A stretch of 64,000 nucleotides of DNA from Streptomyces sp. Tu 3180. Lineage in GTDB: Bacteria; Actinomycetota; Actinomycetes; Streptomycetales; Streptomycetaceae. The notes below the pieces were generated by a model that was not told the DNA's origin, did no database searches, and saw nothing but the letters and a program-made list of their open reading frames with translations. A program made the position numbers and the translations under genes. Position 1 is the first letter of the stretch. The number at the start of each line of letters is the position of its first letter. Below are positions 8,222-15,909 of this stretch, in pieces. The stretch covers positions 1,178,001-1,242,000 of the forward strand of contig NZ_WOXS01000002.1 in assembly GCF_009852415.1 (NCBI RefSeq), given 5' to 3'.

Positions 8222-8263
8222 GGCCGGCGAGCCGGGCCCTTTCCGGGGACCCGCTCGCCGGCC
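8222..8263 (-). terminator. Strong hairpin between precursor and maturation genes (likely attenuator)
   Basis: The arms GGCCGGCGAGC (8222-8232) and GCTCGCCGGCC (8253-8263) are perfectly complementary, with additional GGG:CCC pairing inside. The hairpin begins 11 bases after the precursor stop and ends 43 bases before the radical SAM start. Partial terminators or stabilising stem-loops in this position are common in RiPP operons and let precursor mRNA exceed enzyme mRNA. There is no U-run, so it may stabilise RNA rather than stop transcription. Confidence 0.65.
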
Positions 8264-8274
8264 GCGGCCGTGGA

Positions 8275-8403
8275 TCAGACGGCGAAACGGAAGGCGTGGA
8301 ACGCCGCGCCGTCCTGGAGCTCGGCGGCCTCGACGACCTCGAGGCCGTCCAGCTCGGTCAGCAGGTCCTCGTTCACGTCCTGCTGGATCTGCTCTTCGTT
8401 CAT
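8275..8403 (-). CDS. RiPP precursor peptide, 42 residues
   Basis: ATG at 8403 with an AAAGGA site 6 bases upstream; TGA at 8275-8277. The N-terminal 30 residues are acidic and helical (MNEEQIQQDVNEDLL, then TELDGLEVVEAAEL), like a leader. The tail after D31-G32 is short and hydrophobic: AAFHAFRFAV at the C-terminus. Core residues of note are F35, H36, F38, R39 and F40. There is no Cys, Ser, Thr, Trp or Tyr in the tail, which excludes lanthipeptide or thiazole chemistry. The frame is open further upstream, but only this ATG has a ribosome site. The call rests on size, leader/core layout and position ahead of five maturation genes. Confidence 0.8.
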   Translation of the reverse strand: MNEEQIQQDVNEDLLTELDGLEVVEAAELQDGAAFHAFRFAV

Positions 8404-8494
8404 GGCAATTCCTTTCTCGACAGGCGAGGGACAGCGTGCGGACACACCGGACCCCACAACGGAGTATTTCCTCTCCCCGGTGAAACTCCGCGTT

Positions 8495-8528
8495 CGGAGA
8501 ATCCCTAATTCCGTTTCCGGAGAATCCC
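8495..8528. promoter_or_regulatory. Two direct CGGAGAATCCC repeats, candidate operator
   Basis: Identical 11-mers at 8495-8505 and 8518-8528 start 23 bp apart (about two helical turns). They lie 92-125 bp upstream of the precursor start codon. The spacing suits a dimeric activator upstream of a promoter. No -35/-10 pair was assigned with confidence. Confidence 0.4.
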
Positions 8529-8783
8529 GAAGAGGTTCGAGACGCCGTCGGACTGCCGGCACCGCGGGTGTTCCCACTCCCGGCCGTGCAGCCGTCCGGC
8601 GATTTCAATGAGGGATGCGATCGGTGAAGGTCCGGCCGCACCGGTGCGGCGGCGCGCGGAAAGGAGCCGTTGGAGCGCCGCGCTCACGACCCGGCGTGAA
8701 GACCCGGCCGGACCCGCGGTTCGCGCAGTCGGCGCCGCGTCTTCGCACGCCGTGGAGCAGCAGGAATCACAGGAAAGCCCCCC

Positions 8784-8861
8784 ATGGTCTCGCATCGCAC
8801 CACGTACGACGCCCCCGTCGAAGCCCGGCGGACGAGCTCCTGGGACGAAGACGCTAGATAG
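8784..8861 (+). CDS. Possible 25-residue small ORF in the divergent region
   Basis: The ATG at 8784 has AGGAAA upstream at a workable distance, and the frame ends at TAG 8859-8861. The product (MVSHRTTYDAPVEARR, then TSSWDEDAR) is hydrophilic and does not resemble the cluster precursor. It could be a leader ORF of the exporter operon, an unrelated small protein or chance. Weak support only. Confidence 0.2.
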   Translation: MVSHRTTYDAPVEARRTSSWDEDAR

Positions 8862-9141
8862 GCTTTTCGGGACTGTCAACGACCACTATCCGCCAGTGGA
8901 ACAGAATTCAACAATTACGGGAACTCCCTTGCACCGTGATGGGTGAAAATGCCCGCCGCACCACGGGGGCCGAACACGGAATGCCGTGACAGACGCGTGC
9001 ACCGCCCCGTAAGCTCGGCCGGCACCATCACGGAGCGACTGTCCTGAACGTGTCGGCCGAAAACAGTTCTGACGCGGCCCTGGGAATGCCGGCGCGACGC
9101 GAGCCGCGCCGGTCACCGAGGCGATCCATCGAGGGGGAATC

Positions 9142-10440
9142 GTGGGGCGTGGGCCCTTCTCGCATCCTGGTTACCGCTGGCTGTGGTCCGGCCAGCTGGT
9201 CAGCATCATCGGTGATCAGCTGTTCCCCATGGCCGTCGTCGCCCTGGCGCTGGGCCGGGAGGAGTCCGCCTTCTCGCTCGGCGTGGTCTTCGGCTCCCGG
9301 TTCTGCGCGCTCGCGCTGCTCATCCTGGTGGGCGGCGTGCTCGCCGACCGGATGGACAAGCTCCGCCTGATGATGTCCAGCGACGTGGTCCGGCTCGCCG
9401 CGGTGCTGCTGCTCATCGCCCTGGGCAACGGCGCCCCGTTGTGGACGCTGGCCCTCATCACCTTCCTGATGGGCGCCGGCGAGTCGATCTTCCAGCCGGC
9501 CTACGACTCCGTCGTGCCCTCCCTCGTGCCCGAACAGGTGCTGGAGCAGGCCAACGCCGCCACGAACATGCTGAAGAACATCGGCCAGGTCGTCGGCCCG
9601 GCCGGTGCCGGTCTGCTGGTGGCGGCGGTCGGCCCCCGCAACGCCCTGTGGGTCGACGCCGCGACCTTCGCCGTCTCCTCGCTCACCCTGCTCATGGTCG
9701 GCCGGCGGATGGGCGCGCGGCGCCAGCCCGCCGGCCGGCGCGAGGAGTCGATGTTCGCCGAGGCCGTCGCCGGCATCCGGGTGGTGGTCCGGATGCGCTG
9801 GCTGATGGCGCTCGAGACGATGGCCGTCGTCCACGTGCTGTTCGCCGTCGGCCCCTGGTTCGTCCTGGTCCCGCTGATCGCCGACGACCGGCTCGGCGGC
9901 CCGGCCGGATACGGGTTCGTGCTGTCCGCCTTCGCCCTCGGCGGCATCGGCGGCGCGGCGGCGGCGGGCCTGCTGCAGAAGCTGTTCCGGCGGCCGGGCC
10001 TGTGGGCGCTGGCCGCGATCGGCCTCTTCGGCGTGGCCTGCCTCGCCTTCTCGGTGACCTCGTCCCTCCCCCTGCTCGTCGCGCTGTTCGCCCTCGGGGG
10101 CGCGGGGGTGCAGTTCTTCGACGTGCTCAAGACGAGCGCCATCCAGCGGCACGTCCCCCGTGCGCTCCTGGGCCGCGTCTTCGCCCTCGACTTCTTCGCC
10201 TCCTTCGTCGGGATGCCGGCCGGGCAGATGCTGGCCGGTCTGCTGGTGGTGGGCGCGCAGCAGGCCGTCACCGCGATGGCCGTCGCCGGCGCCGTCGTCT
10301 TCGTGACCGCCTTGCTGCCCCTGGCCGTGCGTGACGTGGCGACCCTGGGCGGACCCGGCGCCGAGCCGCCCCCGGCAGACGGCGCGAAGCAGGCCGCCGG
10401 CCAGGTGGCTCCCGCCGCCGGGACCGGCGCGGCCGAATGA
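9142..10440 (+). CDS. MFS exporter, EntS-like, of the RiPP cluster
   Basis: 432 residues from a GTG preceded by GAGGGGG. About 12 hydrophobic segments are present. The loop motif VLADRMDKLRLMMSSD after helix 2 fits the MFS signature, and the overall pattern matches the enterobactin-exporter-like group of drug and siderophore efflux proteins. The C-terminal 40 residues are a Pro/Ala-rich cytosolic tail. It is the first gene of the divergent operon and overlaps the TldD gene by ATGA. Likely role: export of the mature peptide or self-protection. Confidence 0.85.
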   Translation: MGRGPFSHPGYRWLWSGQLVSIIGDQLFPMAVVALALGREESAFSLGVVFGSRFCALALLILVGGVLADRMDKLRLMMSSDVVRLAAVLLLIALGNGAPLWTLALITFLMGAGESIFQPAYDSVVPSLVPEQVLEQANAATNMLKNIGQVVGPAGAGLLVAAVGPRNALWVDAATFAVSSLTLLMVGRRMGARRQPAGRREESMFAEAVAGIRVVVRMRWLMALETMAVVHVLFAVGPWFVLVPLIADDRLGGPAGYGFVLSAFALGGIGGAAAAGLLQKLFRRPGLWALAAIGLFGVACLAFSVTSSLPLLVALFALGGAGVQFFDVLKTSAIQRHVPRALLGRVFALDFFASFVGMPAGQMLAGLLVVGAQQAVTAMAVAGAVVFVTALLPLAVRDVATLGGPGAEPPPADGAKQAAGQVAPAAGTGAAE

Positions 10441-11408
10441 GCACCACGGCCGGGACGCGGTCCGTGACCGCCGGACTGACCGCGTTGTGCGAGGCGTTGC
10501 CCGGGATGCGGGTCAAGGTGGAGAAGGACACCACGGGCTGGGCCGTGCTGGTGACCCACGAGGGCAAGGGCCTCGTCCAGTGGGGCGCCCGCTCGCCGGA
10601 CGCGGCCGGTCTGCGCGCGGTGCTGCTGTCCGAGGGGCTGGACTCGCTCCGCACCGACCTGGCCGCCGTCCGGGCGTCCAGCCCGTTGCCCGCCCGGACG
10701 GCCGCCCCCGTGGTGATGACGCCGCTGATGGCCGCCATCGCCGTGCACGAGTGCATCGGGCACACCAGCGAGGCCGACAACTACGCCGAGTACGGGCACC
10801 GGTTGGGTGTCGCCCTCGGGGACCGCTGGACCGGGGTCCCGCTGACGGTGACCGACGACCCCACCCGGCCGGGGCACTGCGGATCCTACGTCCGGGACGA
10901 CGAGGGCGTGGCGGCGGTCCCCGTCCGGCTCGTCGAGGACGGCCGCTGGAGCGGGCTGCTGACCAGCCGCGCCCACCCGGGCCCGGCCGGCGGCAACGGT
11001 CACGGCCGGCGCGCCCCCGGGGCCCGCGACGCGCTCCCCCGGATGGGCGTGCTGAGCGTGGGACCGGGCGAACACCGCGCCGAGGACCTCATCGCGTCGG
11101 TCGCGGACGGGTTCCTGCTCGGCGCCCCGCGCGAGGGCGGCTCGGTGCGCGAGTACGTCCTGCTCAAACCCGCCTGGGCCCGGCGGATCCGCGACGGCCG
11201 CGTCACCGGGGAGGTGTACACCGACCTGGTGATACGCGGCCGCAAGGCGCAGCTCATGAGAAGGCTGCGCGGCATCGGCGACCGCGTGGTGATGAACGAC
11301 CCGTACCACCGCTGCGCCAAGAAGGGCCAGGAGGTCCCGGTCTCCCTGGAAGCCCCGTACCTGCTCTTCGACGACCTGCTGCTCTATCCGGACGGAGGAA
11401 CACCATGA
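10437..11408 (+). CDS. TldD-type metalloprotease, short form, probable leader peptidase
   Basis: 323 residues, with ATGA overlaps at both ends. It carries the TldD zinc motif HECIGHTSEAD (HExxxH) near residue 103 and a late Cys in YHRCAKKGQEVPVSLEAPYLLFDDLLL, equivalent to the third zinc ligand of TldD. It is shorter than usual TldD (about 480 residues), mainly at the N-terminus. There is no TldE/PmbA partner next to it, although TldD/TldE normally act as a pair (microcin B17 leader removal). Here it probably degrades the precursor leader, alone or with a chromosomal partner. Confidence 0.75.
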   Translation: MSTTAGTRSVTAGLTALCEALPGMRVKVEKDTTGWAVLVTHEGKGLVQWGARSPDAAGLRAVLLSEGLDSLRTDLAAVRASSPLPARTAAPVVMTPLMAAIAVHECIGHTSEADNYAEYGHRLGVALGDRWTGVPLTVTDDPTRPGHCGSYVRDDEGVAAVPVRLVEDGRWSGLLTSRAHPGPAGGNGHGRRAPGARDALPRMGVLSVGPGEHRAEDLIASVADGFLLGAPREGGSVREYVLLKPAWARRIRDGRVTGEVYTDLVIRGRKAQLMRRLRGIGDRVVMNDPYHRCAKKGQEVPVSLEAPYLLFDDLLLYPDGGTP

Positions 11409-13468
11409 CGGAGTTCGTGAGGGGCTTGAGCTACGAACGGTTCCTGGCCGAGTACTGGCGCCGGAAGCCGCTGTTCGTCAAGGGCGGCGCGCACGACCTC
11501 CTGGAGCGGACGCTGAGCTACGAGGAGGCGGACGCGATCGTCGCGCAGGTCCGTGAGCGGGCACCCGACCGGCTCGCCTGCGACCCGGGGCGCATCGAGT
11601 TCGTCAAGGGGGCCGACGCGGTGAGCCCCGAGCTGGCCGGGCGCGCCGGTGAACTGCAGGCCAGGCTGGGATGGCCGAGGGTCACCTTCGACGTCTCGCG
11701 CACCCACGCGCCCGGCAGCATCGGCTGTCACTTCGACTACGACGACAACTTCACCCTCCAGCAGGACGGGAGCAAGGTCTGGCGCGTCGGCTCGCCCGCG
11801 GCCGTCCCGGAGGCGGACCGGCGCCGGCGCGTCCTGGAGGATCCGACGATCTCGGGGCAGTTCTACCTGACCGACGACTACGAGGAGTTCGTCGTCGAGG
11901 CCGGCGACCTGCTGTACATCCCGCTCTTCCACCCGCACTGGGGCACCTCGACCGGCCGTTCCCTCTCCCTGACGATGACCTGCAACCTGCTCACCCCGCT
12001 CACCGAACTCTGGCCGGTGCTCCGTGAGGAACTGTCCGGACTCCGGCAGTGGTGGCACCCCGCACCGTTGCCGGCCGTCCCGGACGAGCGGGCCCTCGAC
12101 GAACTCCTCGACACGCTCGCGGACCCGGCGGTGCGCCGGCGCGTCCTGGCCCGGTGGCGGGAGGCCCGCCGGCACGCGGTGGCCCACCACCGTCCCGAAC
12201 TGCGCCCGGCCCGCCCGGAGCCCGCCCGGGTCGACCCCGTGACGGTCGACGTCACACCGATCAAGCCGCTGTTCTCCACCGCCGGGCCCCCGGTCGGCCT
12301 CGAGGACGCGGCGCTGCCCGGAGAGGCGACCGCCCGGCTGGGCCCCCTCGTCGCCAAGCGGTACCTCAAACGGCTGCTCGTACTGGCGCGGGACCGGGCG
12401 GGCGTGTGCGGGGACGCCCGGCTCGCCGCGTCCGTCCAGGCGGTGGTGAACGGGCTCACGCGGCTGCCGCACCCGGTTCTCCTGGCCTGGTGCCGCAACC
12501 CCGAGGTCACGTCCTGGGTGCGGCAGGCGGAGCGCGAGCGCACGGCCGGCTACCGGCGCACCCCGGACACACTGCTCGGTCACCTCACGGCGTTCTGCCT
12601 GCCCGAACTGATCCGGCACCGGGTGCTCGAACCGGGCGCGTCGCTGGTGGCCGCCCTCAGCGGCCCGGAGGAACTGGCCCTTCCGTCGGCCGGCCGGGTG
12701 ATCGGGCTGCCGGAGGCGGCGGACGGGACGGTCGCGCCGGACGGGACGGACGGGACGGTCACGGTGCGGGTGGACGCACTCCACGCCGAAGTCGGTGGAG
12801 TGCGGCTGCCGTTGACGGACCTGACCGGTGAGACCGCGGGCCCGCGGGTGCGCGCGATGCCGGCCCTCGCGGACGACGGTCCCTACGTGCTGCCCGCGCA
12901 CTCCTGGTACACCGCCTTCCACCCGGCCGGCCACCGGTATCCGCACCCGCCGGCCGGGGAGCCCCTGGACGCGTTCCTGGCAACGGTGACGCAGGCCCTG
13001 GCCCTGGTCGAGAAGGTCTGGGCGCCGGCCGCCGAGGACATCCGCGACTCCCTGCGCCGGCTCGCCCCGGCGAACGCCCCGCTGCCCGAGAGCGCGCCCG
13101 CCTTCCGCGGCGCGGCCGTCGTGGGCGGCAGCGACCCCGTGCAGGCCGCCCGGCACCTGTGCCGGGCCGCGGCGTGCGCGCGCCACGACGCGCTCACCGA
13201 CCTGTACCGCCTGAGCGAGGAGCCGGGTGCCCTCGTGCACCCTTCCTCCGCCGGGGCCGGCGTGCCGGCCGCCGCCTTGCTGCGGGACACGTACGCGGCG
13301 GTGAACGAGCTGGAGTTCCTGCGGCGTCACGACTCGCCGGCGTCCGCCCCGGACCTGGCCGGACGGGTCGCCGGGTCCCTCGCCGCCCTGCGGCGCGACG
13401 GGCGTCTCACCTCCCACGGTCGTACGCTGCTCGCCGGGTTGTCCGCGCAGTCCCACCGGCCCGGGTGA
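11405..13468 (+). CDS. JmjC (cupin) protein with degenerate HExxH domain, paralogue of 1332-3401
   Basis: 687 residues; the ATG overlaps the TldD stop, with GGAGGA upstream. The JmjC triad is intact: H109-x-D111 (CHFDYDDNF) and H178 (HPHWG). The C-terminal half aligns with the HExxH protein at 1332-3401 (ITSWIAVAKQG versus VTSWVRQAERE; STLIDLM versus DALTDLY), but HETGH is replaced by RAAAC at residues 587-591. It should keep 2-oxoglutarate oxygenase activity while the second metal site is lost. It may hydroxylate a different residue, or act as a scaffold or partner for its paralogue. The two genes close the two arms of the cluster. Confidence 0.78.
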   Translation: MTEFVRGLSYERFLAEYWRRKPLFVKGGAHDLLERTLSYEEADAIVAQVRERAPDRLACDPGRIEFVKGADAVSPELAGRAGELQARLGWPRVTFDVSRTHAPGSIGCHFDYDDNFTLQQDGSKVWRVGSPAAVPEADRRRRVLEDPTISGQFYLTDDYEEFVVEAGDLLYIPLFHPHWGTSTGRSLSLTMTCNLLTPLTELWPVLREELSGLRQWWHPAPLPAVPDERALDELLDTLADPAVRRRVLARWREARRHAVAHHRPELRPARPEPARVDPVTVDVTPIKPLFSTAGPPVGLEDAALPGEATARLGPLVAKRYLKRLLVLARDRAGVCGDARLAASVQAVVNGLTRLPHPVLLAWCRNPEVTSWVRQAERERTAGYRRTPDTLLGHLTAFCLPELIRHRVLEPGASLVAALSGPEELALPSAGRVIGLPEAADGTVAPDGTDGTVTVRVDALHAEVGGVRLPLTDLTGETAGPRVRAMPALADDGPYVLPAHSWYTAFHPAGHRYPHPPAGEPLDAFLATVTQALALVEKVWAPAAEDIRDSLRRLAPANAPLPESAPAFRGAAVVGGSDPVQAARHLCRAAACARHDALTDLYRLSEEPGALVHPSSAGAGVPAAALLRDTYAAVNELEFLRRHDSPASAPDLAGRVAGSLAALRRDGRLTSHGRTLLAGLSAQSHRPG

Positions 13469-13533
13469 CGGGGAGGCCCGGCAGCATGTCCGTGGGCCGG
13501 CCGCCGCGCCCCCGCGTGGTCCGACCGCCCCGT

Positions 13534-13559
13534 GGCCCGGGGATGTCCCCGCCCGGGCC
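13534..13559. terminator. Inverted repeat between convergent genes
   Basis: GGCCCGGG at 13534-13541 pairs with CCCGGGCC at 13552-13559 across a 10-base loop. It lies between the last RiPP gene and the convergent MocR gene, a normal site for a shared terminator. The rest of 13469-13597 shows no gene. Confidence 0.5.
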
Positions 13560-13597
13560 GGCGGACAGCGTCGGTGGCCTCCCGTCCGAGCGCGGTG

Positions 13598-15109
13598 TCA
13601 GGCCAGGCCGCGCAGCGCCTCGCCGAGCGTCGCCACCCCTTCGGCGATGACCCCGGGCGGGGTGGCCGCGTAGCCGAGGACGAGGCCGGGGCGGCCGGGG
13701 AGCTGCCGGTGCCACGACAGCGGCTGGCACTTCACGCCCCGGGCGAGCGCGGCGGCGGCGAGTTCGGTGTCGGGCACCTCCGGCGCGTACGTGACGGTCA
13801 GGTGCAGGCCGGCCGCCGCGCCGTGCACGACCGCGCCCGGCAGGTGCTCGGCGACGGCGCCGATCATCGCGTCGCGGCGCCGCCGGTGACGGCCGCGGAG
13901 CAGCCGCAGATGCCGCTCCAGGTCGCCGGACCGCATCAGTTGGGCGAGCACCAGCTGCGGCAGCACGGCACTGCCCAGGTCGGCGAAGCGTTTCGCGTCG
14001 GTCAGCGCGTCGCGGTAACGGGGCGGCGGCACCACCCAGCCGATCCGCAGCGCGGGCGCGAGCAGCTTGGACACGCTGCCCATGTAGCACACCCGGTCGG
14101 CCAGCAACGCGCGCAGCGCGGGCACCGGCGGCCGGTCGTAGCGGTGCTCCGCGTCGTAGTCGTCCTCCACGATCAGCCCGCCGTCCCTCGCCCAGAGCAG
14201 CAGCTCGCGGCGGCGCTCGCCGCTGGTCACCACGCCGGTGGGGAACTGGTGGGCGGGCGTGAGCAGCACCGCGCGGGCGCCGGTGGCGCGCAGTGCGTCG
14301 ACGCGCACGCCGCCGTCGTCGACCGGCACCGGCGGGGTGGCCAGGGCGCCGTTCCGCAGGTGCTGGCGGGTGCCGAGCGAACCGGGGTCCTCGAGCGCGA
14401 CGCCGTCGATGCCGTCCGCCCGCAGCGCGGGGTGCAGCAGCGTGAGCGCCTGCGCGATGCCGGCGACGATCAGCACGTCGTCCGGCTCCACCCGGATGCC
14501 GCGGCCGGACGCCAGCCAGTCGGCGACGGCGCGGCGCAGCCGTGGGGCGCCGCGGGGGTCGCCGTAGCCGAGGTCCTCGGCGGACAGCCCGGCGAGCACG
14601 GCCCGTTCGGCGCGCAGCCAGGCCGCGCGGGGGAACACCGTGAGGTCGGGCCGGCCGGGGGTGAAGTCGATGCGCGCGGGGGCGGCGCGCAGCGCGTCGA
14701 AGACGCCGGCGCCGGGCTCGCCGGCGAACAGCGTGCCCGGCACGGCCCGGTCGGCGGCGACCGGCGCCGGGCCCCGGGACGGTCCGGTCCCGGAGGGCGC
14801 CACCGGCCGCGGGGGAGGTGCCGCGACCACCACCGTCCCACCGCGCCGGCGCCCCTCGACGTGGCCGTCCTCGGCCAGCCGCCGGTACGCCTCGGTGACC
14901 ACCCCGCGCGAGACGCGCAGTTCGGCGGCCAGCACCCGGGTGGGCGGCAGCCTGCTGCCCACCCCCAGCCGGCCGTCGGCTATCGCCTGCCGCAGCCGCC
15001 GGACCAGCCAGTCCGCCTTGCCGTCGGCGGGTACGTCGCCGGCGCCGAGCTGCAGGAAATCGGAGCCGTGGGCCGGGGATCCGCGGCCCGGCGACTCGGC
15101 TGCCGTCAT
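13598..15109 (-). CDS. MocR/PdxR-type GntR regulator with aminotransferase domain
   Basis: 503 residues from an ATG at 15109. Residues about 30-100 are a GntR winged helix (WLVRRLRQAIADGRLGVGSRLPPTRVLAAEL). Residues about 150-500 are a fold-type I PLP aminotransferase domain with the Schiff-base lysine in GSVSKLLAPALRIGW and the aspartate of VEDDYDAEHRY. MocR proteins sense PLP or amino-acid derivatives and usually control neighbouring genes. The divergent position of the regulated gene is not obvious here; the B3/B4-LysE pair upstream is on the same strand and is the closest candidate. Confidence 0.85.
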   Translation of the reverse strand: MTAAESPGRGSPAHGSDFLQLGAGDVPADGKADWLVRRLRQAIADGRLGVGSRLPPTRVLAAELRVSRGVVTEAYRRLAEDGHVEGRRRGGTVVVAAPPPRPVAPSGTGPSRGPAPVAADRAVPGTLFAGEPGAGVFDALRAAPARIDFTPGRPDLTVFPRAAWLRAERAVLAGLSAEDLGYGDPRGAPRLRRAVADWLASGRGIRVEPDDVLIVAGIAQALTLLHPALRADGIDGVALEDPGSLGTRQHLRNGALATPPVPVDDGGVRVDALRATGARAVLLTPAHQFPTGVVTSGERRRELLLWARDGGLIVEDDYDAEHRYDRPPVPALRALLADRVCYMGSVSKLLAPALRIGWVVPPPRYRDALTDAKRFADLGSAVLPQLVLAQLMRSGDLERHLRLLRGRHRRRRDAMIGAVAEHLPGAVVHGAAAGLHLTVTYAPEVPDTELAAAALARGVKCQPLSWHRQLPGRPGLVLGYAATPPGVIAEGVATLGEALRGLA

Positions 15110-15167
15110 GGGCACGGCGGCCGTCGCGCCCGCTGCCCGTCCTCCCTCGTCCACCGGGCCGATGGTG

Positions 15168-15908
15168 TCACAGGCCACGGCGGCCCGGGCGCGCCCGCCC
15201 GGGCTCCTCACCGCCGAAGACGAACTCCGGTGCGGACGGGGTGAGGACGGCCGCCACGGGGTCGGCCGGCCAGTGCGCCGCCAGCTCCTCGGCCACGGTC
15301 CCCAACAGCTCCGGCACGGCCTCGGCTCCGCCGTCGTGCAGGGCCTCCGCCACCACCAGGATCCGGCGGGTGCGCTCACCGACGGCGGAGTGGCCGCTCT
15401 GCCGGTTGGTCCAGCGGCGCGCGTGCGCCCGTCCGGCGGAGTCGACGAAGGTCACCTCGCCGGGTGCGGGGTGTTCGGTGGCGCCGCCGAAGGTCGTGTA
15501 GTGCTCGTCGCCGCGGGCGTGGCGCACCTCGAGCAGGGGGCCGGTGATGCGGTCGGCGTCGAGGACCGCCACCGGGACCGCGTAGGCGACCGAGATCGCG
15601 TTGCACAGGTCGACCACCGGATGGATGCGGGGCAGTTCCCCCTCCTTCCTCAACCTCCGCAGCAGCGACTCCGAGGCGCAGCGGTACTGCGTCGGTCTGA
15701 GCCCCATCCGGGAGAAGGCCCGCCGCCAGGCCAGCACTTCGGGGAACCGGCTCTCGCCGGAACCGGCCAGCCGGGCCGCGGCACGGGCGGTGTACTCGGC
15801 GACGCGTGGGCCGACGTCGGCGGCGGCGTCGACGCCGCTGGCCCGGAGCGCGCCGGCGACGAGTGCGGGGTGGTCGGACCAGATCGCGTCCGCGTGCCGG
15901 AAGCGCAT
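15168..15908 (-). CDS. B3/B4 tRNA-editing-domain protein
   Basis: 246 residues. The central part (SESLLRRLRKEGELPRIHPVVDLCNAISVAYAVPVAVLDADRI) matches free-standing proteins with the B3/B4 domain of phenylalanyl-tRNA synthetase beta. Such proteins may deacylate mischarged tRNA or bind amino acids; the exact role is unknown. The ATG follows the LysE stop with one base between, so both are in one operon. Pairing with an amino-acid exporter suggests disposal of a non-standard amino acid, which is inference. Confidence 0.75.
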   Translation of the reverse strand: MRFRHADAIWSDHPALVAGALRASGVDAAADVGPRVAEYTARAAARLAGSGESRFPEVLAWRRAFSRMGLRPTQYRCASESLLRRLRKEGELPRIHPVVDLCNAISVAYAVPVAVLDADRITGPLLEVRHARGDEHYTTFGGATEHPAPGEVTFVDSAGRAHARRWTNRQSGHSAVGERTRRILVVAEALHDGGAEAVPELLGTVAEELAAHWPADPVAAVLTPSAPEFVFGGEEPGRARPGRRGL

Positions 15909-15909
15909 C

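Larger units (their letters stand above)
8404..9141. promoter_or_regulatory. Divergent promoter region of the RiPP cluster
   Basis: This 738-bp gap lies between the precursor operon (minus) and the exporter operon (plus) and is clearly more AT-rich than its surroundings, especially 8450-8530 and 8850-8960. Visible structure: CTCCG-cgtt-CGGAG at 8486-8499, two direct CGGAGAATCCC copies at 8495-8528, and CCACT-N7-AGTGG at 8883-8899. No cluster regulator gene lies inside, so control must come from elsewhere. One short ORF (8784-8861) is listed separately. Longer open frames here look like GC-bias artefacts. Confidence 0.55.

Noticed and set aside
8505..8879. Minus-strand frame containing DSCCSTACED, considered as a second Cys-rich precursor for the MNIO
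   Set aside because: No ribosome site, 124 residues with no leader/core layout, and it lies in the AT-rich promoter region; random frame is more likely.
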